Source of the DNA: Anabaena lutea FACHB-196
GTDB lineage: Bacteria > Cyanobacteriota > Cyanobacteriia > Cyanobacteriales > Nostocaceae
DNA: 64,000 nucleotides
Assembly (NCBI RefSeq): GCF_014698305.1
Contig: NZ_JACJST010000003.1
Location: forward strand, 248,001 to 312,000
Direction: 5' to 3'
Positions 35,801 to 43,500 of this stretch are shown one piece after another. A program made the position numbers and the translations under genes. The notes under the pieces were generated by a model that was not told the DNA's origin, searched no databases, and was given only the letters and a program-made list of their open reading frames with translations. Numbering within the stretch: position 1 is the stretch's first letter; each line of letters starts with the position of its first letter.

Positions 35801-36220
35801 AGGTAGAGAAATAATTAAAATATGCTGATTATTTGACAATTTGATTAAATATAATCTCAGTAGAGAAACTTGTTCAAATTTTTGATATTCTTGTCTTTCT
35901 TGCCAGAATATTTCTTGAACTTTTGTAGCAATATCTTCCTGAGAGGAATCACTTAAATCTAGATATTCCCAATTAAATGAACCCTTATCTGCAACTACCA
36001 TGACTGGAGTTTTTAGACCAGGAGGACAATAAAAACTTGTTTTCAAGATATCATGATAATTGATAATTTCCTCAATAGCATTTTGCAGTATCTCTGGTTG
36101 GAGATTACCGTCAATTAAAATAATACATTGGGAGCAGAAAGCAGAACTATGTTGTTGTAAATGCCATAGACGTTTCTGTTGAGCAGCAAGTTGAAATCCA
36201 CTAATTTTTTGAGTTTGCAT
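29852..36220 (-). CDS. NRPS: interface-A(Asp)-T-C-A(Gly)-T
   Basis: 2122 residues. Residues 1-430 are a condensation-like domain with LPALCAD near 138 instead of HHxxxDG, read as an interface domain that would dock the TauD domain ending the preceding protein. A1 (about 470-960, TSGSTGKPKG near 605) gives DLTKIGHVGK, aspartate; its A4 motif reads AAD in place of the usual FD. T1 is near 998, C near 1192 (HHIVSDG). A2 (about 1540-2020) gives DILQLGLIWK, glycine, and carries the repeat-encoded insertion at 31580-31611. T2 is near 2058. The acidic C-terminus (EDREEIEL) may be the short linear motif recognised by the TubC docking domain of the next protein, whose start overlaps this stop by 4 bp. 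Confidence 0.92.
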   Translation of the reverse strand: MQTQKISGFQLAAQQKRLWHLQQHSSAFCSQCIILIDGNLQPEILQNAIEEIINYHDILKTSFYCPPGLKTPVMVVADKGSFNWEYLDLSDSSQEDIATKVQEIFWQERQEYQKFEQVSLLRLYLIKLSNNQHILIISLPALCADTKTIKNLVNQINQAYAQYCQGQALSADYVQYVQFSEWQNQLLADEDAEKAKAYWQKQKISSLSALKLPHERQGKSEQFILDSYQLAISQELSDKIYDFAQKYDKTSDVILLACWQILIWRITRESEIVIGTATSRREYEELNDVLGLLATWLPIKTQFTPNLNFTEVLFAVAQTLDNAAEWQDYFVPEAVEENNWIAFPIGFEFANISETKSDNKTVKFSLQDIYSVIEPFKVKLTCLQDNRGLITEFDYDSNYFSQETIQRIAKNFQTLLINLINNSDTPISQLGILSASERQQLLIEFNQTTSDYQREICIHQLFEKQVEKTPDAVAVVFKNEKITYQELNDQANQLAHYLQNLGVKPEVVVGICVERNIKFIISLLAVLKAGGAYLPLDPTLPQEALQFRLQDAQAAALIRETGIVDGEHLLDITEVNLENDWEKISQENTDNPVNNVQPKNLVYIIYTSGSTGKPKGVAVEHQQLLNYLYGILPKLQLPTNASYATVSTFAADLGNTVIFPCLSSGGCLHIVSWERASDPAALADYFRLHPIDCLKIVPSHLAALLSSEFWEIVPRQLLILGGEAADWNLIEKIEKNAPHCRVLNHYGPTETTVGVLTYCLGEKIQDTATVPIGKPIANTQVYVLDANLQPVPLGVAGELYIGGESLARGYLNQSELTAQRFINCQFIDSQKRLYKTGDRVRYLSNGNLEFLGRLDDQVKIRGYRIELGEISTALSQHPAVKENVVIAREETSTEKRLVAYIVPTSHAVSDHDFRDFLKAKLPEYMIPTSFVILKSLPLTANGKLDRHALPAPEEVVSRETTFIAPRTPVEEVLAGIWTQLLGVKQVSINDNFFELGGHSLLATQVISRIRTTFNVEIPLPQLFESANLAALAAQIEIAMRGEQQEIKTITPVPRNQNLPLSFAQQRLWFFDQFEPGSPSYNLPRAVRLQGKLNIEALSTSLNEIIKRHEILRTSFVISDGQPIQVISPSVNLKLPLVDLQNIPQKQQKAELYRLANEEAQTGFNLTQAPLLRAKLLQLNGEDFVILLTLHHIVSDGWSTDILIREVAALYTAFCAGKPSFLPQLPIQYADFAIWQRQWLEGEGLKNQLAYWQQQLSGELPILQLPTDRPRPTVQTYAGKTLSFVLPTSLSEGLKTLSKQEGVTLFMTLLAAFKTLLYRYTNQTDILVGSPIANRNRAEIENLIGFFVNTLVLRSNLSGNPTFRDFLKQMREVALGAYTHQDLPFEKLVEEIQPERNLSHNPLFQVMFVLQNAPIRQLELPGLKVEPLENKGTTAKFDLTLVIEDVEQGLIANFEYNTDLFDEITISRLAANFEVLLTGIVANPQQQIRELPLLTATEQQQLLDWGKGEISLQPELCLHQLFEAQVEKTPDAVAVVFVDAQSAASQRVNQQLTYRELNTRANQLAHYLQKLGVEPEVLVGICVERSLEMVIGLLAILKAGGAYIPLDPAYPKERLGYMLADSQLSVLLTQKSLLENLPIHHTQVVCLDVEGDKISQQIADNPINKITPENLAYLIYTSGSTGKPKGVQISHGAVVNFLIAMRQKPGLTAQDILLSVTTLSFDIAGLEIYLPLTVGAQTVIVSRQEASDGIQLSKRLNSCGATVMQATPATWRMLLSAGWIGNKQLKILCGGEALDYTLAQQLQERGKEVWNLYGPTETTIWSAASQVQNSVAIANPIANTQFYILDSYNQLVPIGVAGELHIGGAGLARGYLHQPELTAEKFISNSFNQNAADRLYKTGDLVRYQPDGTIEFLGRIDHQVKIRGFRIELGEIESGLNQHPDVEASVVIVREDKPGDQRLVAYIVSKSQPEINIIELRSFLQEKLPTYMRPTAFVILDKLPLTPNGKVDRKALPVPDTSIGLEASFVPPRTPTEQIVADIWADILGLEKVGIFNNFFELGGHSLLATQVISRLREAFKIDLPLRSFFENPTIKNLVERIEGILAVQQLQAVNEQITEDREEIEL
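31580..31611. repeat. Small palindromic repeat translated inside the Gly A domain
   Basis: Nearly identical to the repeat at 20272-20304 and at the same site of the A-domain fold. It encodes VDAQSAASQRV. Confidence 0.8.
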
Positions 36221-36460
36221 AGTTTTGAAGAATACTTATTTTGAACTTATTTTTTAACCAGTAGGTTGGGGAGCCATCGCCTTGGACGGGTTTCCCAGCT
36301 TGTGGCGAATGGCGTTTGACGTTAGGAAACACAACATTTATGGACAAAATTTAGGGACTTTTGTTGGGTTGCGCTGTCGCTTAACCCAACCTACAAAAAC
36401 TTATTCTTGATAAGAAAACTCTTGTGGTGCGGGCATCTTGCCCGCCAAGCTGTATCTCAC
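36221..36460. repeat. Two hairpin repeats in an intra-cluster gap
   Basis: This 240-bp gap holds TTGTTGGGTT (36361-36370) pairing with AACCCAAC (36383-36390) and GCGGGC (36429-36434) pairing with GCCCGC (36440-36445). Neither has a T-tract on the minus strand, so they look like dispersed repeats; the second could weakly attenuate transcription. It is the largest gap inside the cluster, so an internal promoter is possible. Confidence 0.6.
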
Positions 36461-39400
36461 TCACACGACATTTACTGTATCTGTAGCATTAGTCATTTCT
36501 GCCATTGCTACAACGATTTTACGCTGTCCCACAAAGGGATTTCTGCCGTGAGCAGCCAGCATATTATCTAACATAATAATGTCGCCCTTTTGCCAGGGGA
36601 AACTAGTTTGTGCTTGCTGATAAACTGCATTAATTTCGGAAATTTCTTCCGGTGTAATTGGTGAACCATCACCAAAATAAACGTTACGGGGTAATTTTGA
36701 CTCTCCAAAAATAGATAACAGTGAGTCTCTAACGTCTGTATCTAAATAAGCGATATGGTGTAATTGAATTTGGTTAAAAAATACAGGTTCACCAGTTTTG
36801 GGATGTACTGCTAAAGCTGGGCGAATTTGTCGAGTAACTAAACCATTATCATCATACCATTCAAATTCAATTTTTGCTTGCCGACAATAATTTTCTACTT
36901 CATTTTTATCTGTGGTTTGGAAGAAGTTTTGCCAACTCACATCTAAACCTTCAGCATAATTCCTGGTGTACATTAGCTGTTTAGTGGCTAATTTTTCTCG
37001 CAATTGGGGACTGAGCAATTGATAAGCTTTTCTACAGTCAACAATTGGAGTTTCTCCACCTTTCTCGGCTGGTTGAACACAGTAAAACCAAATCTTTAAA
37101 GGGAAGCAATGTAAATGGGAGCTTTCATTGTGAAAAAGTATCGCTTTATCTGCTGGGTAAGGAGTTGAGCCATAAACTTTACCACCTTCACCTGTGCGGG
37201 GTAAGTCTCCGTATTCAGCAAATAAATTAGGGCAAATTGTTTGAGCGAAATTTTCAAAATCTGAAACTGATTTTACATCAAAATCTCTAAATAAAATCGC
37301 TCCATGTTTAAATAATTCTGTTTCCAGATATTCGCGATTATTTTTAGCCCAAGAGATTATATCAATTTCTGCACTATTGGGCTGAATTACGAGCGGGAAT
37401 TTTTGCCCTTCTTGCAGATAATCGGTTTTAATTAATTGCTCTAGTGATAAACTTACTGCTTTAGGAGCAATATTCATGAATTTTTGTCTTTTAGCAGTTT
37501 TACGTTCCTGTTGTTGCATGGTTTGTTGTTCCTTTTCTGTTTCTGTGAGCATTTCTAATGTATTGATGCGACTTTGAGGTTTAGCCACAATGCTATTTAT
37601 TAATGTTTGCCAATGATTAGTTAAATTAGTGATAGTATCTAAAGCAAATAAATCAGCGTTATATTGCCATTTACCTTCTATACCTTGCTCAGTTTCTGTG
37701 AGGAATAGGGCTAAATCAAATCTGGCTGTTTTGCTTTCTACCTCTAGTAAGTTTAAGGTAAGTCCTGGTAATTCTAAGGCTGAATCTGGTGTATTTTGCA
37801 AGACAAATAACACCTGAAATAAGGGAACTGTATTACTTAAATGGCGTTCAGGTTGTAATTCTCTAACTAATTCATCAAAGGGTAAATTTTGATGAGCGTA
37901 AGCTGCTAATGTTTGGGTGCGAACTCGTTGTAATAATTCTAGGAAGGTGGGATTGCCGGTTAAGTCAGTGCGAAGAACTAATAAATTAATAAAGAAGCCA
38001 ATTAATGGTTCTATTTCAGTTTGGTTACGGTTAGCAACATCAGTACCAACAACAATATCATCTTGGTTGGTGTAGCGTTGCAATAAAATTGTAAAACTTG
38101 CCAGCAGCGTCATAAATAAGGTGACATTTTCTTGCTGGGAAAGCTTTTGTAATTGCTGTGATATTGTAGCAGGTATGAAGAATTTGTGAATAGCACCCCG
38201 GTTAGTTTTCACCTCGGCACGGGGACGAGTTGTAGGAAGTTGCAATACAGGTAAATTAGCTAATTGCTGCTTCCAGTAAGTGAGTAAAGTTTCTCGTCTT
38301 TCTCCTTGTAACTGTTGACGTTGCCAAACTGCAAAATCTGCATATTGGATGGGTAAAGCTCGTAAAACAGCAGGTTCTCCAGATACAAAAGCGGTGTAAA
38401 GTGTTGCTATTTCCCGTACAAATACCCCCATTGACCAACCATCAGAAACAATATGGTGAATACTAAATAATACGATATGCTCCTGGTCATGGGCGCGTAG
38501 CAGCGTACATCGCAATAACGGGACTTGCGAAAGGTTAAAGGGGTTTTGATATTCTTTATCTATCAAATGCTGAACTTCTATTTCCTGTTCAGCTACTGAC
38601 AGATGACTCAAATCTATGACTGACAATTTTATATTTAGATTTGATGCGATCGCCTGAAATGGTTTTCCATTTTCATCAGTATAAAAACCAGTACGTAAAG
38701 CCTCATGGCGACGTACAATTTCATTCAGGCTTTGCTCTAAGGCTTCCCTATTGAGAAACCCAATTAATCGGAGTGCAAATAATTCATTGTAAGTTGCATT
38801 ACCAGACTGTAATTGTGCTAAAAACCACAATCTTTCTTGAGCGAAGGAGAGAGGTAATTTATCTGTTCGACTTACAGCAACTAGGGGAGGACTCTGAAGA
38901 CTAGATGTTATTTGTTGAGCGTTCTCAATTCGCTTTGATAAACCTGCTATGGTGGGAGCTTCAAAAAGTTGTCCAAGGGGTAATTCTAATTGAAAAACTT
39001 GACGTACTTGAGACATCATCTGTGTAGCTAACAAAGAGTGTCCACCCAATTCAAAAAAATTGTCATGAATACCTACTTGCTCTAGCCCTAATACCTGAGT
39101 CCAAATTTTGCTGAGAATTTCTTCAACAGCATTACGCGGATTAAATACAGTGTCTTTTAATTCCCGATTTTTGCTGTTTAATTTTGGTCGAATATAAGGG
39201 ATTTGGTGAGGAGAAATTTTTTCTTTGAGCATTGCTAAATTGACATTTTCATCAGCAACAATGCTTTCAAGTAAAAATAAAAAAGTTTTCAAAATCAAAT
39301 TAGCATTAATGCTGTCAAAACGATGCTGATCATAAATAATAGAAAACTTGCATTCGGCATCAACACTAACTAATATTGTTAGCGCATATTGGGTTTGTGA

Positions 39401-40558
39401 TCCTTTGGTATAGATATTAGAGATATTAATTTCTAAGTCAGAAGATTGTAAAATAGAATCATCAATAGGATAGTTTTCAAAGACTAACAGACTTTCGTAA
39501 AGAGAAAGTCCCCCTTGTATTTCGCTCCACTGATATACTTGTCCGGCAGGGCTATATTCATATTGCCGAAGTTCTAAATTATGGGTGTAAATATCTTGCA
39601 ACCAAGACCATAGGGACGCAGAGGGAGTAACTTTAATCCGTAGTGGTAAGGTGTTGATAAACAAACCAATCATTGATTCGCTACCAACCAAATCCACAGG
39701 GCGACCAGAAACTGTTATTCCAAATACTACATCTGCTATGTTACTATAGCGGCTGAGGAGTAACGCCCAAACACCTTGAATGAGAGTATTGAATGTAATT
39801 CTGTGTTGTCTGACTAAAGATTTTAAGGCAGCTGTAGTTGAGTTTGACAGTGAAGCTTGTAATTCACCATAGCCTTCTCCTGCTTTTGATAATAAACTAT
39901 CTGGTTGTACTGGTAATCCCAAGGCTGTAGTTTGGGTAAAACCTTGCAGCGTCTTGCGCCAAAACTCTTCTGCTTTGACTAAATTTTGTTGTCTTAGCCA
40001 AGTAATATAGTCCTGATAAGGACGGCTTGGTTCTAAGTACAAATTTTGACCATTACTAATTGCTTGGTAAAATGCCAGTAATTCATTAAAGAGAATCGAC
40101 AGACACCAGCCATCTATTAAGATATGATGATGACTCAATACAAGCTGGTAACTGGCATTACTTAACTGGAAAAGTGCTAAACGCATCAATGGGTGTTTTG
40201 ATAAGTTAAATCCTTGTTGACGATCGCTTTTCAGAAAATCTTCTAGTTGCTGTTGTTGAAGTGATGTTTCCAGTCCTCGCCAGTCTTGATAATCAAGGCT
40301 AACTTCTACCTGTCGCAGAACTACCTGTCTGGGTTCATCTAAATTCTTCCAGACAAAAACTGTTCTTAATACTGGTTGACGCTCGATAACCCGTTGCCAA
40401 GCTTGCTCAAAAGCTGGCAAATTCAGATTACCATTTAAGGTACAACTTAGCTGCTCAACATAAATGCCTGAGTGATCAGCAGCAGATAAAGTATTGAAAA
40501 GCATACCCAGTTGGGTAGGTGACAGAGGATAAATTGATTCAATATTTTTCTTATTCAT
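36461..40558 (-). CDS. NRPS: C-T-C with C-terminal fused TauD-type beta-hydroxylase
   Basis: 1365 residues. The first C domain (YPLSPTQLGML start, HHHILIDGW near 140) follows an E-ended protein, so it is probably of the DCL type. T is near 506 (GGHSL). The second C has HHIVSDG near 702. A Lys/Arg/Gln-rich linker (about 990-1020) leads into an Fe(II)/2-oxoglutarate dioxygenase (about 1025-1358): metal ligands H and E in HNE near 1143, distal H in AAHGR near 1336, and the following Arg for 2-oxoglutarate. Fusion of an aspartyl hydroxylase at an NRPS C-terminus, followed by an interface-A(Asp) protein, is the known arrangement in beta-hydroxyaspartate siderophore pathways. There is no adenylation domain although a carrier domain is present, so that carrier must be loaded in trans or skipped. 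Confidence 0.9.
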   Translation of the reverse strand: MNKKNIESIYPLSPTQLGMLFNTLSAADHSGIYVEQLSCTLNGNLNLPAFEQAWQRVIERQPVLRTVFVWKNLDEPRQVVLRQVEVSLDYQDWRGLETSLQQQQLEDFLKSDRQQGFNLSKHPLMRLALFQLSNASYQLVLSHHHILIDGWCLSILFNELLAFYQAISNGQNLYLEPSRPYQDYITWLRQQNLVKAEEFWRKTLQGFTQTTALGLPVQPDSLLSKAGEGYGELQASLSNSTTAALKSLVRQHRITFNTLIQGVWALLLSRYSNIADVVFGITVSGRPVDLVGSESMIGLFINTLPLRIKVTPSASLWSWLQDIYTHNLELRQYEYSPAGQVYQWSEIQGGLSLYESLLVFENYPIDDSILQSSDLEINISNIYTKGSQTQYALTILVSVDAECKFSIIYDQHRFDSINANLILKTFLFLLESIVADENVNLAMLKEKISPHQIPYIRPKLNSKNRELKDTVFNPRNAVEEILSKIWTQVLGLEQVGIHDNFFELGGHSLLATQMMSQVRQVFQLELPLGQLFEAPTIAGLSKRIENAQQITSSLQSPPLVAVSRTDKLPLSFAQERLWFLAQLQSGNATYNELFALRLIGFLNREALEQSLNEIVRRHEALRTGFYTDENGKPFQAIASNLNIKLSVIDLSHLSVAEQEIEVQHLIDKEYQNPFNLSQVPLLRCTLLRAHDQEHIVLFSIHHIVSDGWSMGVFVREIATLYTAFVSGEPAVLRALPIQYADFAVWQRQQLQGERRETLLTYWKQQLANLPVLQLPTTRPRAEVKTNRGAIHKFFIPATISQQLQKLSQQENVTLFMTLLASFTILLQRYTNQDDIVVGTDVANRNQTEIEPLIGFFINLLVLRTDLTGNPTFLELLQRVRTQTLAAYAHQNLPFDELVRELQPERHLSNTVPLFQVLFVLQNTPDSALELPGLTLNLLEVESKTARFDLALFLTETEQGIEGKWQYNADLFALDTITNLTNHWQTLINSIVAKPQSRINTLEMLTETEKEQQTMQQQERKTAKRQKFMNIAPKAVSLSLEQLIKTDYLQEGQKFPLVIQPNSAEIDIISWAKNNREYLETELFKHGAILFRDFDVKSVSDFENFAQTICPNLFAEYGDLPRTGEGGKVYGSTPYPADKAILFHNESSHLHCFPLKIWFYCVQPAEKGGETPIVDCRKAYQLLSPQLREKLATKQLMYTRNYAEGLDVSWQNFFQTTDKNEVENYCRQAKIEFEWYDDNGLVTRQIRPALAVHPKTGEPVFFNQIQLHHIAYLDTDVRDSLLSIFGESKLPRNVYFGDGSPITPEEISEINAVYQQAQTSFPWQKGDIIMLDNMLAAHGRNPFVGQRKIVVAMAEMTNATDTVNVV

Positions 40559-40572
40559 GGCAGATTTGGATA

Positions 40573-43500
40573 TTAATCTAAAGCGAGTTCTGCAAAAACT
40601 TGATCAAGTTGGTCTTGAGTGATATCTGCATCAGGAAAATCTTCTGGAGTATAATTATTGACTTCAGTAGTTTGAGAGTGGACAATTAGCGATCGCAATG
40701 CTTCCACCATACCTTCAGCCAATTTTTCCACTGTTTCTTGACGATGTAAGTTCGTACTATAAGACCATTGCAATTGCAACTGACCATTGATCACCATTCC
40801 CTCTACTTCCAGCAAATGAGAGCGATTTCCTAGTGGGCTATGAGTTGCGCCAATTGATTCTTTAGCTGGACTAAATAAAGACAAGTTGGGCAGTATTTGG
40901 TCAAATTGTCCTAAATAATTGAATATTACCTGCGGCTGTGGTGGTGCTGGTAATTGGTGATTTAAGTAACGCAATACACCATAACCGAAGCCACGATTGG
41001 GAATACCACGCAATTGCTCTTTGACCTTCTGCACTGCATCTGAGAGATCAGCAGTATTTCCTATATCTAACAGGACTGGGAAAATAGTGGTAAACCAGCC
41101 TACGGTGCGGGATAAATCAACATCCTCAAAAATATCTTCACGACCATGACCTTCTAAATCTATCAGCAGTGAGGTCTGTTCTGTCCATTGTTTAAAACTA
41201 TACATTAATGCTGTTAGCAAGACATCATTAATTTGTGTGCGATAAGCTACTGGCAATTCTTGGAGCAGAGCTTGAGTTTCTGACACACTCAATCTTTGTG
41301 ATACAGTTGCTTTCGTGGCTTCTGTATTCATTCCTCTCATAAAGTCTACGGTCATTGTTGGTTGTTGCTGAGGTAAAGCTAACCAGTAGTTCAATTCTTG
41401 TTGTAGTGAGGTGGAATTGGCATACCCTGGCAACTGCTTAGACCAGTACATAAAAGAAGTTGTCTTAGGAGGCAAATCTATTTTCTGTCCTTGCTGAAGT
41501 TGTTGATAGCTGGTTTGCAAATCTTCTAGTAAAATCCGCCAAGAAACACCATCCATTGCTAGGTGATGGATAATTATCAACAGGCGGGCTGTTTGTTGCT
41601 GTCCCAGATCAAATAAGGCGACTTGTACAAGTGGACCTTGGGATAGATTCAAACTGGCTTGTAGTTTTGCTGTGGTTTCCTCTATGATGAGTTTTTGCTG
41701 TTCTGGCGATCGCATTGATAAATCTGCCACAGTAAACGCGATCGCCTGATCTAAGTTAGCATTCACCTGCCGCCAGCCAGATTCAGAGCATTCAAACCGC
41801 AAACGTAGTGCATCGTGATGTTCTAATAATTGATCTAACACCTTCTCCAAAAGAACTGGATCAAGTGCTTGATTTACTTCCAGTAGAACTGCTTGGTTCC
41901 AATGATGTGGATCTGGCAAATTTTGCTCAAAAAACCAATGCTGAATCGGTGTTAAGGGCAATGTCCCAGTTATCAAACCTTGTTCAGCATGAATAGTCAA
42001 GTTACTTCCGACTACTGTCGCTAATTCAGCAATTGTCGGGTGGTCAAAAATTTGCTGATGGGTAAGCTGTAGACCAGCCCGCTTGGCTTTGGTAATCACC
42101 TGAATACTGAGAATAGAATCTCCCCCCAGTTCTAAAAAGTTATCATCAATGCTGACTCGCTCAAGACCAAGTATCTCAGTCCAGATAGTAGCTAAAATCT
42201 CTTCCACGGGGGTGCGTGGTGCAACGTAAGTTTGTGCGGATCTAACTTTGTCTGGTGCTGGTAATGCTCGCCGATCAACTTTACCGTTGGGGGTGAGTGG
42301 CAATTTATTTAATGACACAAAAGCTGAAGGAATCATGTAATCAGGTAGCTTTTGCTGGAGAAATACTTTTAACTGATTAATAGAGGAGGGCGATTCCTGG
42401 TGAAAAACAATATATGCAACTAACCGTTGGTTTCCTGGGATATCTTCTCTAACTACCACTACAGCATCTTCTACCTCTGGAGCTTGAGAAAGTACCGCCT
42501 CAATTTCTCCTAACTCAATACGAAAGCCGCGAATTTTTACCTGGTCGTCAATACGTCCAAGGTATTCAAGAGTTCCGTCTAATTGATAACGAGCTAAGTC
42601 ACCAGTTTTATAAAGGCGCTCTCCTGGTTCTGTGCTAAAGGGATTGGGGATAAATTTCTCATTGCTCAGATCAGGGCGGTTCAAATAACCCCTAGCAAGT
42701 CCGAATCCACCAATATGCAATTCACCCGCCACACCAATAGGCGCTAGTTGTCCATGTCGGTCTAGTACATAAAGCTTGGTGTTAGCAATAGGTTTACCAA
42801 TGGGAACTGAACCGGAGTGATGTTGTTTCGTTGGTACTTGATAAACGCAGCAACCAACTACGGTTTCTGTTGGGCCATATTCATTGATGAGCATGGTATC
42901 GGGAGCCGCATTTTGCCAAAAGCTGATGTTTTCAGCTAGTAGGTTTTCTCCACCGATGATAAATGCCCGTGTCCGGCCTGCTGCTTCTGAAGGCGAGAAT
43001 TGTCCTTTGAGTAGTTCGAGATGAGCCGGCGTAATTTTAACTAAACTGAGGTTAGAACTACGGTGTAGTGCATTACTCAGACTTTCGATGCTCTGATTTT
43101 CTGGAAGTAGCTCTACTTGAGAACCTACCAGCAAAGGAGAAAAAAGACTGGTAATTGTTAAATCAAACCCCAAAGGAGAATGAACTATAGTTCCGTTTCC
43201 TTGGTTGACTTGATAAGCTTGGGTACACCAGCTTAAATAATTGACTAGTCCTTTGTGGGTGATTAATGTTCCTTTGGGTTTACCTGTAGAACCAGAGGTG
43301 TAGATAACATAGGCTAAGTTCTCAGAATTTGTCTTGCTGCTGGGATTCGATAAAGTCTGATTTGATGCAAATTTTTCCTCATCTCTATCTAAGCAGATGA
43401 CTTGAGCATGATGTTGAGGCAAAATTTCTAATAGTCGTTGCTGTGTTAGCAATACGGCCGCTTGGGTATCTTCCAAAATAAAAGCTAATCGCTCTTTGGG

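Noticed and set aside
29852-36220. First impression that the Asp A domains lack the Asp (position 235) that holds the alpha-amino group, as in hydroxy-acid A domains
   Set aside because: Re-aligning AADLGNT with FDLTITS puts D under D. Only the preceding Phe is changed to Ala, and the full code then reads as aspartate.
36425-36450. Rho-independent terminator after the 36461-40558 gene
   Set aside because: The GCGGGC/GCCCGC stem has no T-tract on the minus strand and the cluster continues; it matches a dispersed repeat.
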